Part shown: positions 26,767-34,407 of the stretch, one piece after another
How positions within the stretch are numbered: the stretch's first letter is position 1
Layout: each line of letters opens with the position of its first letter
NCBI RefSeq assembly: GCF_025961315.1
Contig: NZ_JAOQNK010000001.1
Location: 1,674,001 to 1,738,000 of the forward strand
DNA from: Sphingobacterium kitahiroshimense
Lineage (GTDB): Bacteria > Bacteroidota > Bacteroidia > Sphingobacteriales > Sphingobacteriaceae
Direction: 5' to 3'
DNA: 64,000 nt
Notes under the pieces: model-generated
The model's database searches: none
Told to the model about the DNA's origin: nothing
What the model saw: only the letters and a program-made list of their open reading frames with translations
Position numbers and translations under genes: made by a program

Positions 26767-28680
26767 ATGGCTTCTACCAAAATAAACTATATTACCGTAT
26801 TATTGCTTACGCTGTTGCTGTTTTCTTGCGGTGAAAGTAGTAGTTCTTCCAGCACCTGGGAACAGGAAAATAACACTTCAGAAAAAGATTATATTGCTTT
26901 TCTCATATCCACAGATACTTTACCGCTAAAGGCAAAAATACAGGCCATAACCTTAGAAGACAGTATCCTTTCGAAAAGGAAAGATAGTGTATCAAAAGCA
27001 ATGCATTATTTCTTTCAGGCGAAGCTTAAATATTGGGGAAACGATCCTCAAAATGCGTCTGCTTCGCTAGATAGTATGAACGTGCAGCAACAGTCTGGCG
27101 ATCTCTATTTTTTAAAAAAATCGGCTTCGCTTGATCAGCAGACTAGCGAAAGCAACGTGGTGGATGCTGCTGTCATGAAAAAAATACAAGAACTCCTTCA
27201 AAAAGCAGAAAATTCATCCAGTAGGATTACTTACTATTTTTATGACCTGACCGCCAAGTCATTTTATCAGAATAAAAACGAAAAGGCGGCCGCAATATAT
27301 GTGGACAAATATTATCACGCTCACCCCTATAAGGAGCACCCTGTTATCAAACGACGCTACTACGATATGATATTCTTGCTAGCATCCCGACTGGATGATT
27401 ATGAGAAAATGGCAAAATACAACAAACTGGCAAAACAGCTCGCATTAGCCTCTAACGATAATCTCGCCCTGGCACGTACCTACGACAACGAAGCGCAAAT
27501 CTACGCCCGTATGGGATTCTATGATGAAAGTCTAAAGATGAGCAGAGCGTTTGTTTCCATTTTAGAAAAAAACAACGATATCCATGATGTAGCTTACAAC
27601 AATTTAGCCAAAAGCTTTATAAATATCGGCCAACTAGATTCTGCAGTATATTATTACAAAAAAGCGATTGCACTGAATAAGAAGAATATGTCAGATAAAC
27701 CTAGGTATCTTCTTTACAAAGGCCTGTCCGAGGCCTATGTACTACAAGGTGATTACAGAAAAGCATATGAAACCTTAGATATGGCTAGCCAACTCGAAGT
27801 AAAAACGATTAAAGAGATCGAAGCGGCTAACATTGCGGAAATAGAAGAGAAATATGAAGCAGAAAAAAAAGATCGCAATATTCTGACCTTAAAGAGTAAA
27901 AATCAGCATAATGAAGACATCATTAGGCAACAGAAATATATGCTGTTTTCAGGTCTAGCTTTGGCAGCAGGATTGCTTGCACTCATCTATACCGTCTATC
28001 AGCAAAAAAGTCTTAAGCAAAAAAACAAACTACTAAACAGTGATAACAGTAGACTAAAACTGGAGCATAAACTTTTGCAGACCCAGCTCAATCCACATTT
28101 TGTTTTCAATTCCATAGCCAACCTGCAAGGTCTCATCGCAACAGGAGACAGCACAGAATCTGTACGTTACCTTTCTTCGTTTTCCCAATTGCTACGGGAT
28201 ATACTGGAACAGAGCCGGATGGATTTTATAGATCTAAATGAAGAAATTATCTCGCTCGAAAATTATATCCATTTGCAACAGATGCGCTATCCCAACCTTT
28301 TCGGCTACCGCATAGATATAGATGAACAACTGGATACCGAAGAGGTATTTATACCACCTATGTTGTTGCAACCTTTTGTAGAAAATGCGATCGAGCATGG
28401 GTTTAGGAATATTGCTTATAAGGGCGAACTTATTATCCGGGTTGAATTAGAGAAAAATGAAATTATCATAACAATCGATGATAATGGAAGCGGTCTAACA
28501 CACCAAAAAACATCAAGTCAGAAAAAGAAATCATTGGCGCAAGATATATTGAGAGAACGTCTGCAGTTATTATATAGACTCAATAATCAGCATGCACATT
28601 TTGAGCTCATTGAAAAAAAAGCCTTTGGCAAACAAGGCATTAGCATTAAAATAAATTTACCCATTATCAAAAATATATAA
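26767..28680 (+). CDS. TPR-containing LytS-type sensor kinase with a lipobox-like N-terminus
   Basis: Taking the ATG at 26767 (a GTG at 26692 is also in frame), the protein begins MASTKINYITVLLLTLLLFS with Cys21 next, a convincing lipobox (LLFSC). A region of TPR-like helical repeats follows (about 90-365, for example YNNLAKSFINIGQLDSAVYY), then a membrane segment (about 392-412), a coiled coil, and a His_kinase/HATPase module. The H-box is LNPHFVFNSIANLQG (His444), the N-box PFVENAIEHGF and the G-box DDNGSGL. The repeats are therefore periplasmic and likely receive the signal. Its partner regulator begins 7 bases later. This belongs to the TPR-sensor kinase type common in Bacteroidota. Confidence 0.9.
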   Translation: MASTKINYITVLLLTLLLFSCGESSSSSSTWEQENNTSEKDYIAFLISTDTLPLKAKIQAITLEDSILSKRKDSVSKAMHYFFQAKLKYWGNDPQNASASLDSMNVQQQSGDLYFLKKSASLDQQTSESNVVDAAVMKKIQELLQKAENSSSRITYYFYDLTAKSFYQNKNEKAAAIYVDKYYHAHPYKEHPVIKRRYYDMIFLLASRLDDYEKMAKYNKLAKQLALASNDNLALARTYDNEAQIYARMGFYDESLKMSRAFVSILEKNNDIHDVAYNNLAKSFINIGQLDSAVYYYKKAIALNKKNMSDKPRYLLYKGLSEAYVLQGDYRKAYETLDMASQLEVKTIKEIEAANIAEIEEKYEAEKKDRNILTLKSKNQHNEDIIRQQKYMLFSGLALAAGLLALIYTVYQQKSLKQKNKLLNSDNSRLKLEHKLLQTQLNPHFVFNSIANLQGLIATGDSTESVRYLSSFSQLLRDILEQSRMDFIDLNEEIISLENYIHLQQMRYPNLFGYRIDIDEQLDTEEVFIPPMLLQPFVENAIEHGFRNIAYKGELIIRVELEKNEIIITIDDNGSGLTHQKTSSQKKKSLAQDILRERLQLLYRLNNQHAHFELIEKKAFGKQGISIKINLPIIKNI

Positions 28681-28687
28681 GGAAACT

Positions 28688-29437
28688 ATGATAAAGGTCT
28701 ACGTTTTAGAAGACGAAAAAATTATTCTGCGCCATCTGCTGCAGATACTGAATGAAATGCCGGACATCAAGGTGGTTGGCTATACCGAAGGGATCGCTGA
28801 GGCGGCAGTGGAAATACCTTTTTTAAAACCAGATGTGATCCTTGCTGACATTAGACTGAAGGATGGCAATAGCTTTCAATTGTTTGATGAGATCGGAACA
28901 GAAAATTTCCAGATCGTTTTTTTAACAGCATACGATCAGTACGCCATTGAAGCGCTGAACCTGGGAGCACTTGGTTATCTTTTAAAACCTGTAAACAAAG
29001 AGTCCCTGCATGCCATGCTGGATAAATGCCGACAGCACCGTGGGCAAATGACTGTGGATCTGGAACGTGTTACTCTAGCAAAAGATCACTACCTCTCTCC
29101 GGAAACCCCGTTAAATCGGAGGATTGCACTCAAAAGTCAAGAGTATATCGAAATCGTATCGATGGATGATATCATTTACTGTAAAAGCGATAAAAGTTAC
29201 ACTTCGTTTTTTCTCACAGATAAAAGAGAGGTGCTGGTCTCTAAAGGGCTCAAGCTCTATGAGAATATGCTGACTAGATGTGGTTTTCTCCGTTGCCATC
29301 AGTCTTATTTAGTAAACTTCTTATATGTAAAAAAATACTATCGGGAGGGTTTTCTCGAAATGACCAATAAAGAAATGATACCGGTATCAATTAGAAAAAA
29401 GGAAGAGGTCTTATTGTATCTGGAAAATTTAGCCTGA
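28688..29437 (+). CDS. LytTR-family response regulator
   Basis: The 249-residue protein has a receiver domain with the acidic pair in VLEDE, phosphoacceptor Asp54 in ILADIRLKDG, Thr80 and Lys100 (YLLKP). The C-terminal LytTR domain (about 145-249) includes ALKSQEYIEIVSMDDIIY, CGFLRCHQSYLVN and IPVSIRKKEEV. The start is preceded by an AGGAAACT stretch, a reasonable ribosome site, 7 bases after the kinase stop. The targets should carry direct repeats bound by LytTR dimers; the peptide, GLPGLI or barrel promoters are natural candidates. A hairpin follows at 29485. Confidence 0.92.
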   Translation: MIKVYVLEDEKIILRHLLQILNEMPDIKVVGYTEGIAEAAVEIPFLKPDVILADIRLKDGNSFQLFDEIGTENFQIVFLTAYDQYAIEALNLGALGYLLKPVNKESLHAMLDKCRQHRGQMTVDLERVTLAKDHYLSPETPLNRRIALKSQEYIEIVSMDDIIYCKSDKSYTSFFLTDKREVLVSKGLKLYENMLTRCGFLRCHQSYLVNFLYVKKYYREGFLEMTNKEMIPVSIRKKEEVLLYLENLA

Positions 29438-29484
29438 TAGCTGTCTTGCTTCACCTTCTTATGCATTAAAATTAAATGGTACAG

Positions 29485-29521
29485 GATGCAAAACTGCTAT
29501 AAGCTATAGGAGTTTTGCATC
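29485..29521 (+). terminator. Hairpin after the kinase-regulator pair
   Basis: GATGCAAAACT and AGTTTTGCATC form a perfect 11-base stem, with an inner CTATA-AGC-TATAG stem separated by a G-G mismatch, giving a long two-part hairpin. It lies 48 bases after the LytTR gene, so it likely ends the locus. No T-tract follows on the plus strand. Confidence 0.6.
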
Positions 29522-29869
29522 TGATTGATAATAAATCGTATTAAAATATTTAATAGGATTCGATCATGAAAGCAGGAAATCACCAAGAAATGGATAATAC
29601 TCAAAAGATTTGAAAGCTCTTCAGACCCTTGACTAGCAATTTATAGTTGCTTTGTTTTATAGATGTAAATATTAATTGATTCTAAGAACGTATATATCGA
29701 ATTACTAACGCTGAAGCGGATAATTATATCTTACAGTTTAAGAAATTTAGATTATAAAAAGTTACATAGAAATAAGAAAACCTTCACGATTTAAAAGATA
29801 ACAATCTGTATATTTATAAATTACGGTTACAGATAAGTAATCCATTGTTTTATTATTACTCCAATCATT
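29522..29869. other. Intergenic region before the small lipoprotein
   Basis: About 350 AT-rich bases after the terminator hairpin. I see no open frame, repeat or strong promoter. Confidence 0.3.
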
Positions 29870-30265
29870 ATGCGAAAATTTTATAGTTTAGTTTCTTGCG
29901 GTTACTTAATTTTCACGCTAACTTCATGTTTTTCGTCTCATTTGACAACTCAAAATCAAATAAGACAAGCAATACCTCAAAGCCGATTTGCAGATGCGCA
30001 ATCAGTTGGTATGAAAAAAGAAGATATTATAAAAAAATTTGGCCTTCCATTATCAACTTCTGCTGAAGTGCAAAAGGATGTGGGAAACGAAGATTTACAC
30101 TACGTAGAAGTTTTGGGCGATATAAAATTATTTACCACTATTACTTTACAGAACGGGATTGCAATAAAACAGAAGGTAGATCAGATAACGTCCAACTATG
30201 ACGATCGTTTAAAAAAACTTGAAAAAGACCTAAAAATTCTGCAAACACCGAGACTCTATAACTAA
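29870..30265 (+). CDS. Small lipoprotein, possibly BamE/SmpA-like
   Basis: The 131-residue protein has a signal with lipobox LTSC at about residue 20. The mature part contains SVGMKKEDIIKKFGLPLSTS, which resembles the G-M-x-x-x-x-V-x-x-x-F-G-x-P motif of BamE/SmpA-fold lipoproteins, followed by a strand (LHYVEVLG) and a C-terminal helical, charged tail (DDRLKKLEKDLK). The fold assignment is tentative. It stands alone, with no other barrel-assembly genes nearby. It is probably attached to an envelope membrane. Confidence 0.6.
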   Translation: MRKFYSLVSCGYLIFTLTSCFSSHLTTQNQIRQAIPQSRFADAQSVGMKKEDIIKKFGLPLSTSAEVQKDVGNEDLHYVEVLGDIKLFTTITLQNGIAIKQKVDQITSNYDDRLKKLEKDLKILQTPRLYN

Positions 30266-30440
30266 TAACCTGATTTATTTTTTCAGAAATATGGATCTAT
30301 AGTTTCTAGACCATATCACAAAGTTGAAATAACCCTTGGTTTAGGTGTACTTTATTGCTTTTTATTTCCATCTTAAGGAATATAAAAATTAATTTAAGTA
30401 ATTTGAACTTTAAATGTAGAACGCATTTTCATAAAAGTTG

Positions 30441-30824
30441 CTATTCATTAATCTCATATATTTTATTTAGAAATCTTAATTCTTGTTTTTCAACTTTTTC
30501 TTTCAAAAATGCTTTACACATTGCTTCTGTTATCTCTGAATTATTCCCCTTCACGAATAAATAAAAACTCCAATCTGTAAATCCAATATTATCGTTTTCA
30601 AATTCAATATCCACATTTTCATTTTTAAAACTAAAATCGCAACCATAACCATGAAAAACATATCCTTTAATCTGAGAATTTTTGATGCCAAAATTTCGAT
30701 TTTGAATAAGTCCTTGGTTTTTTCGCATCAAGATTTCTTTATCCCCAAAATTTTCCAATATATATCGCAATACTAATTTTAACTTTTCAATAAAGTTGGA
30801 ATAGAAGATATCTAGATCTCGCAT
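30441..30824 (-). CDS. DUF6896-like small cytoplasmic protein
   Basis: The 127-residue protein has no signal peptide. The central region reads KGYVFHGYGCDFSFKNENVD, then IEFEN and FTDWSFYLFV. As I remember it, the DUF6896 family has the pattern G-x-x-x-H-G-x-G-C, then I/V-D-x-x-F and D-W, which this matches. Such proteins often lie among immunity-type genes of polymorphic toxins, though no toxin gene is adjacent here. It is oriented against the lipoprotein gene. Function not established. Confidence 0.5.
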   Translation of the reverse strand: MRDLDIFYSNFIEKLKLVLRYILENFGDKEILMRKNQGLIQNRNFGIKNSQIKGYVFHGYGCDFSFKNENVDIEFENDNIGFTDWSFYLFVKGNNSEITEAMCKAFLKEKVEKQELRFLNKIYEINE

Positions 30825-31071
30825 GTTTTTCAGAATAAAATTACTGTAATTACTTTGTTCCTTTCAAAAGTAAAAATAATACTCCTCTGTCCTTGTTAAA
30901 AAAAATTAAAGTATTTAATTTTCAGTGATCTGTTAATACTTTTTTCGAATAATCAATCTTATCTGGTCCAAATGAGAGACATGATTGTTGAAGATTATTA
31001 AAATGATCCAATTTTAGTGACATCTGAAAATTTCGGGTAAAATATTGCGAAAATCTCCTTATGATTGTAAA

Positions 31072-31602
31072 ATGGAAACCCTAATAGTCTTGGATCTAGA
31101 CGAAACCCTGCTTTATGCTGTGCAAAATAAACTAGCAAGAGATGAAGACTTCAAAATGGGTTCATATTTCATTTATAAAAGACCTTATTTAGATCACTTC
31201 CTTACGTTATTAGCAAGGGATTTCAAATTAGCAATATGGAGTTCGGCAGACGATGTTTATGTAAAACAATTGGTTGAAAGAATTAAACCTGCGCATATTA
31301 CATTTGAATTTGTCTGGGGAAGATCGCGAACGACAAAAAAACGTAAAAGTGTGACTGATGACTACTACTTTGTAAAAAGATTATCTAAAATAAAGCAAAA
31401 AGGATTTAAGTTAGAAAGGACGCTTATAATCGATGATACAGCTGAAAAATCAATGCTAAACTATGGTAATGCAGTCCAGGTAGCTGAATTCACCGGAGAC
31501 CCTGTGGATGATGAATTGCTACAGTTATCGAATTATCTTCAAACACTGAAAGACGCCGAAAATGTTCGCATAATTGAAAAAAGATTTTGGAGAAATGGAT
31601 AA
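31072..31602 (+). CDS. HAD-superfamily phosphatase of FCP1/SCP (NIF) type
   Basis: The frame extends to a TTG at 31045, but the ATG at 31072 gives METLIVLDLDETLLYAVQ and is the better start. The first HAD motif is DLDETL with both aspartates (about residues 8-10). SSADDVYVKQLVERI then corresponds to motif II, and KRLSKIKQKGFKLERTLIIDDTAEKS to motifs III and IV, ending in DD. This is the FCP/SCP (NLI-interacting factor-like) layout, here as a small bacterial phosphatase of 176 residues. The substrate is unknown; phosphoprotein or small phosphoester are both possible. The gene converges with a GNAT gene. Confidence 0.82.
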   Translation: METLIVLDLDETLLYAVQNKLARDEDFKMGSYFIYKRPYLDHFLTLLARDFKLAIWSSADDVYVKQLVERIKPAHITFEFVWGRSRTTKKRKSVTDDYYFVKRLSKIKQKGFKLERTLIIDDTAEKSMLNYGNAVQVAEFTGDPVDDELLQLSNYLQTLKDAENVRIIEKRFWRNG

Positions 31603-31644
31603 TTTAAATGGTTTTTCTTCACCGCGTAATAACTCCATTACTGA

Positions 31645-32217
31645 TCATTTAGGCATTGTTCTCCATTCTTCTTGAAGAATACTGTAAACATACGTTCCTT
31701 TACTTTCACCATAAGACTGAATATTGTAATTTCTTAAAAGCCCTTCTTTAACCGCCCCGATCTTTTCTATTGCTCTTTGTGATTTGAGATTGTTGATATC
31801 TATTTTAAATTCTACTCGACGTAGATCTAAGATGTCAAAGGAATAGTCAAGGAGAAGTCTTTTACAAATTGCATTTATACCTGTTCCTTGATATTTTTCG
31901 CCAATCCATGTCCATCCGATTTCTAATCTTTTATGCTGAAAACTGATATTTCCAAACATCGTTAATCCGATTGGATCACTGTCTTCCTTCCTGATAATGA
32001 TGAGTGGGTATAATTCCATTTCCTGTTTTGCATGAAGACAGAAATTAAAATAATCTGTTAGATCATTTCTGTTTTTTACTCTTGCTCCAAATTCGCCTAG
32101 TGCTGTACTATAGCTAATAGATTCTATTGTATCAATATCATGAATGGTCAAAGGGCGCATAAAAATTGACTCGTTTTCAAGAATCAATTCAGATGAGAAA
32201 AATGTTTCTATATTCAT
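31645..32217 (-). CDS. GNAT-family N-acetyltransferase (RimJ/RimL type)
   Basis: The 190-residue protein begins with a beta-strand containing FMRPLTIHDIDTIES, followed by IGLTMFGNISFQHKRLEIGW. The acetyl-CoA region lies around WIGEKYQGTGINAICKRLL (Q-x-x-G-x-x in KYQGTGI), and the later DLRRVEFKIDINNLKSQRA block includes the N-x-x-S-x-x-x-x-E-K-I-G-A signature. This is the Acetyltransf_3 subgroup. It is different in sequence from the GNAT gene at 10171. The target amine is unknown. Confidence 0.9.
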   Translation of the reverse strand: MNIETFFSSELILENESIFMRPLTIHDIDTIESISYSTALGEFGARVKNRNDLTDYFNFCLHAKQEMELYPLIIIRKEDSDPIGLTMFGNISFQHKRLEIGWTWIGEKYQGTGINAICKRLLLDYSFDILDLRRVEFKIDINNLKSQRAIEKIGAVKEGLLRNYNIQSYGESKGTYVYSILQEEWRTMPK

Positions 32218-32400
32218 TTTTGTGCTTGTGGCTTATAGTTGCTTATACTAGCCTAATATACATAAGTTCCGCAATACTATTTATAACAGTAGTTTGATTC
32301 TTTTAAGTTGGAGTTTTTTTTAATAGACGGGTTGTTCGTATTTCCTTAAATAGTGAGATGATAAATTCAATATCAAGGAGTACCATCATTGTGAAAACAT

Positions 32401-32467
32401 AATACAAACTGAATGTATTATTTCCAAAAGTGCGATACTTTTAGAAACAATACACTTAGTTTGTGTT
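32401..32467. terminator. 67-base imperfect hairpin downstream of the susD gene
   Basis: The arms are 31 bases each (32401-32431 and 32437-32467) around GCGAT. They differ at five positions, three of which become G-U pairs in minus-strand RNA. It lies 48 bases after the stop of the susD gene, so it likely ends or stabilises that transcript. Its length is far more than needed for a simple terminator, so a mobile hairpin (MITE-like) is also possible. Confidence 0.55.
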
Positions 32468-32514
32468 GACGGCTAGAAAATTAATAGCATGATAAAAATG
32501 CAATAATGATTACC

Positions 32515-34380
32515 CTAGTCCCAGAAAGGATTTTGAACTAAATTTTTATTCTTATCAATTTCCGATTGAGGTACTGGAAACCAATAATTTTTTTCTGAGA
32601 AAAGACGTTTCTGATATACTGACCTTTTGAAAAACGCTTTCGGATTAGCATCGTTATCATCTTTTTCTGTACCAGAAAAATTCATCCCATAAAAATTACC
32701 ATCAATAGTCTGCTCTCCTATTTTCCATCTACGAATATCGCGATAACGAATTCCCTCATTGTTGAGCTCTACACGTCTTTCTTGACGAATAGCCTGACGT
32801 ACTTGCTCTTGACTGCTTGGAACGGGTAATGCGGACGGCCCTGTTCCATATTGTGGAATACCTCCCCGCTCCCGAATTAAATTTAAATATTTCAATATGT
32901 CGGCGTGACCAGGGTTACTTTCATTTAATGCTTCGGCGTAATTAAGATATGCTTCTCCTAAACGATAGAGAATACCTGGCCGATAAGGATTCGTGCCGTT
33001 GCGAGGGTCATAATCGGGGTGTACTTTTTTTCGTACCAGGTACCCGTTCTGTGGCGCATCATGTGTCGGTCCACCATCCCAGCTTCCTAAATAAAATTCA
33101 GTTGTTCGATTTTCTCTCCTAAACCAAGCGCCGTTATACAGCACAGAAATATAAAACCGTGGTTCTCGATGGGTGTACATGTTAAAAGTTCCCTGTAGGG
33201 TTACAATACCTCCTCCTTTGGATTCTGCCCATTGTGTATTCCGGATTTCATTGGCACTTGAAAATCCTTTCTCCCGATACCCTGAGAGGGGATCATTGAT
33301 GGTACGCCCATTTTCCATATAAAATGCATCAACCAATGATTGGGTGATTCCTAAACCTCCATTGCCTCCTGTCCCACGTGGCTGGGCATGTCGATCGTAT
33401 TCACCAAAATCTGAATTAGGTCTTGCGAATAGTATTTCTTTATTGCCATCTTGCGGTCTTCTGAACATCATATTCAGATACGACATAAATGGATCTATGC
33501 TTCCATCTGAATTATATTCATAATAGAGCTTATGTCCAGAAGCTTCGGCACGATCGATAAGCAATTTACTGGCTTGCGTGGCAATGCCCCATTTATTCGC
33601 ATCGAATGTTGCATTATAAATGGCCTCTCCTTTATTATTTACAAAAGATTTGTAGGCGCTATTGCCATTAACTAAAGGGCTTGCCGCAAATAAAAGTAGT
33701 CTTGCCCTAACAGCTAAGCACATAATTGAAGTAGCTCTTCCATATTTTTGTGTATTAGTGTAACTTGCAGGCAGCACCGCAGACAGGTCTAATAGTTCCT
33801 GATCGATCCATTTGACGATATTGTCAAATGGCGTTTGACCTAGCATTAACTCTTCTTCACTGCCATTGGGATCTGCCATACCGAGTTGAAAAGGTATTGC
33901 TCCGTATGTTTCCAGCAACAGCGAATAATAATAAGCAATCATAAAACGAGCTTCCGCCTTCATCAGGTTTACTTCGTCTTCGGTTACCAATTGTGCAGCA
34001 TTGGGTTTGACATGTTCTAAAAAGATATAGGCAGAGCGGATTCTTTTAGGCAGCTCGCTCCAATAATTAGGATCCCAATCACTAGTCGGATTCCAATTGC
34101 CGGTTTGTTTTGCAAGTAAGGTCCAACCAAACTGTTCCCATCCTGTAGATGGCGCCATATCGTCTGATAGTGGATCCCATCCGATCGAACGGGTATAGCC
34201 CCAATAGGGATCGGGAATATTACTATATATACCTGCAAGCCAATCCTCAGTACGCGTTTTATCATTGAACACCATTTCTAATGTCAATTGATCATCTGGC
34301 ATCTTATCCAAATATTTTGTGCACGAGGTTAGGGCAAAGGTTATAAAAATGATGGATATTAATATCTTAGATTTTTTCAT
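32515..34380 (-). CDS. SusD/RagB-family nutrient-binding lipoprotein
   Basis: The 621-residue protein has a lipobox at residues about 17-20 (ALTSC), followed by KYLDKMPDDQLTLEMVF, the usual SusD start. Helical TPR-like segments (for example LMKAEARFMIAYYYSLLLET at about 133) and the C-terminal RQERRVELNNEGIRYRDIRRW block, with KNYWFPVPQSEIDKN at the end, are characteristic. It should sit on the cell surface and cap the SusC barrel, binding a glycan or oligopeptide. It is the last gene of the ECF sigma / FecR / SusC / SusD set, 27 bases after susC. No hydrolase follows, so the substrate is not evident. Confidence 0.95.
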   Translation of the reverse strand: MKKSKILISIIFITFALTSCTKYLDKMPDDQLTLEMVFNDKTRTEDWLAGIYSNIPDPYWGYTRSIGWDPLSDDMAPSTGWEQFGWTLLAKQTGNWNPTSDWDPNYWSELPKRIRSAYIFLEHVKPNAAQLVTEDEVNLMKAEARFMIAYYYSLLLETYGAIPFQLGMADPNGSEEELMLGQTPFDNIVKWIDQELLDLSAVLPASYTNTQKYGRATSIMCLAVRARLLLFAASPLVNGNSAYKSFVNNKGEAIYNATFDANKWGIATQASKLLIDRAEASGHKLYYEYNSDGSIDPFMSYLNMMFRRPQDGNKEILFARPNSDFGEYDRHAQPRGTGGNGGLGITQSLVDAFYMENGRTINDPLSGYREKGFSSANEIRNTQWAESKGGGIVTLQGTFNMYTHREPRFYISVLYNGAWFRRENRTTEFYLGSWDGGPTHDAPQNGYLVRKKVHPDYDPRNGTNPYRPGILYRLGEAYLNYAEALNESNPGHADILKYLNLIRERGGIPQYGTGPSALPVPSSQEQVRQAIRQERRVELNNEGIRYRDIRRWKIGEQTIDGNFYGMNFSGTEKDDNDANPKAFFKRSVYQKRLFSEKNYWFPVPQSEIDKNKNLVQNPFWD

Positions 34381-34407
34381 TACAGTATTTTTATAGTAAT
34401 CAGGCTG

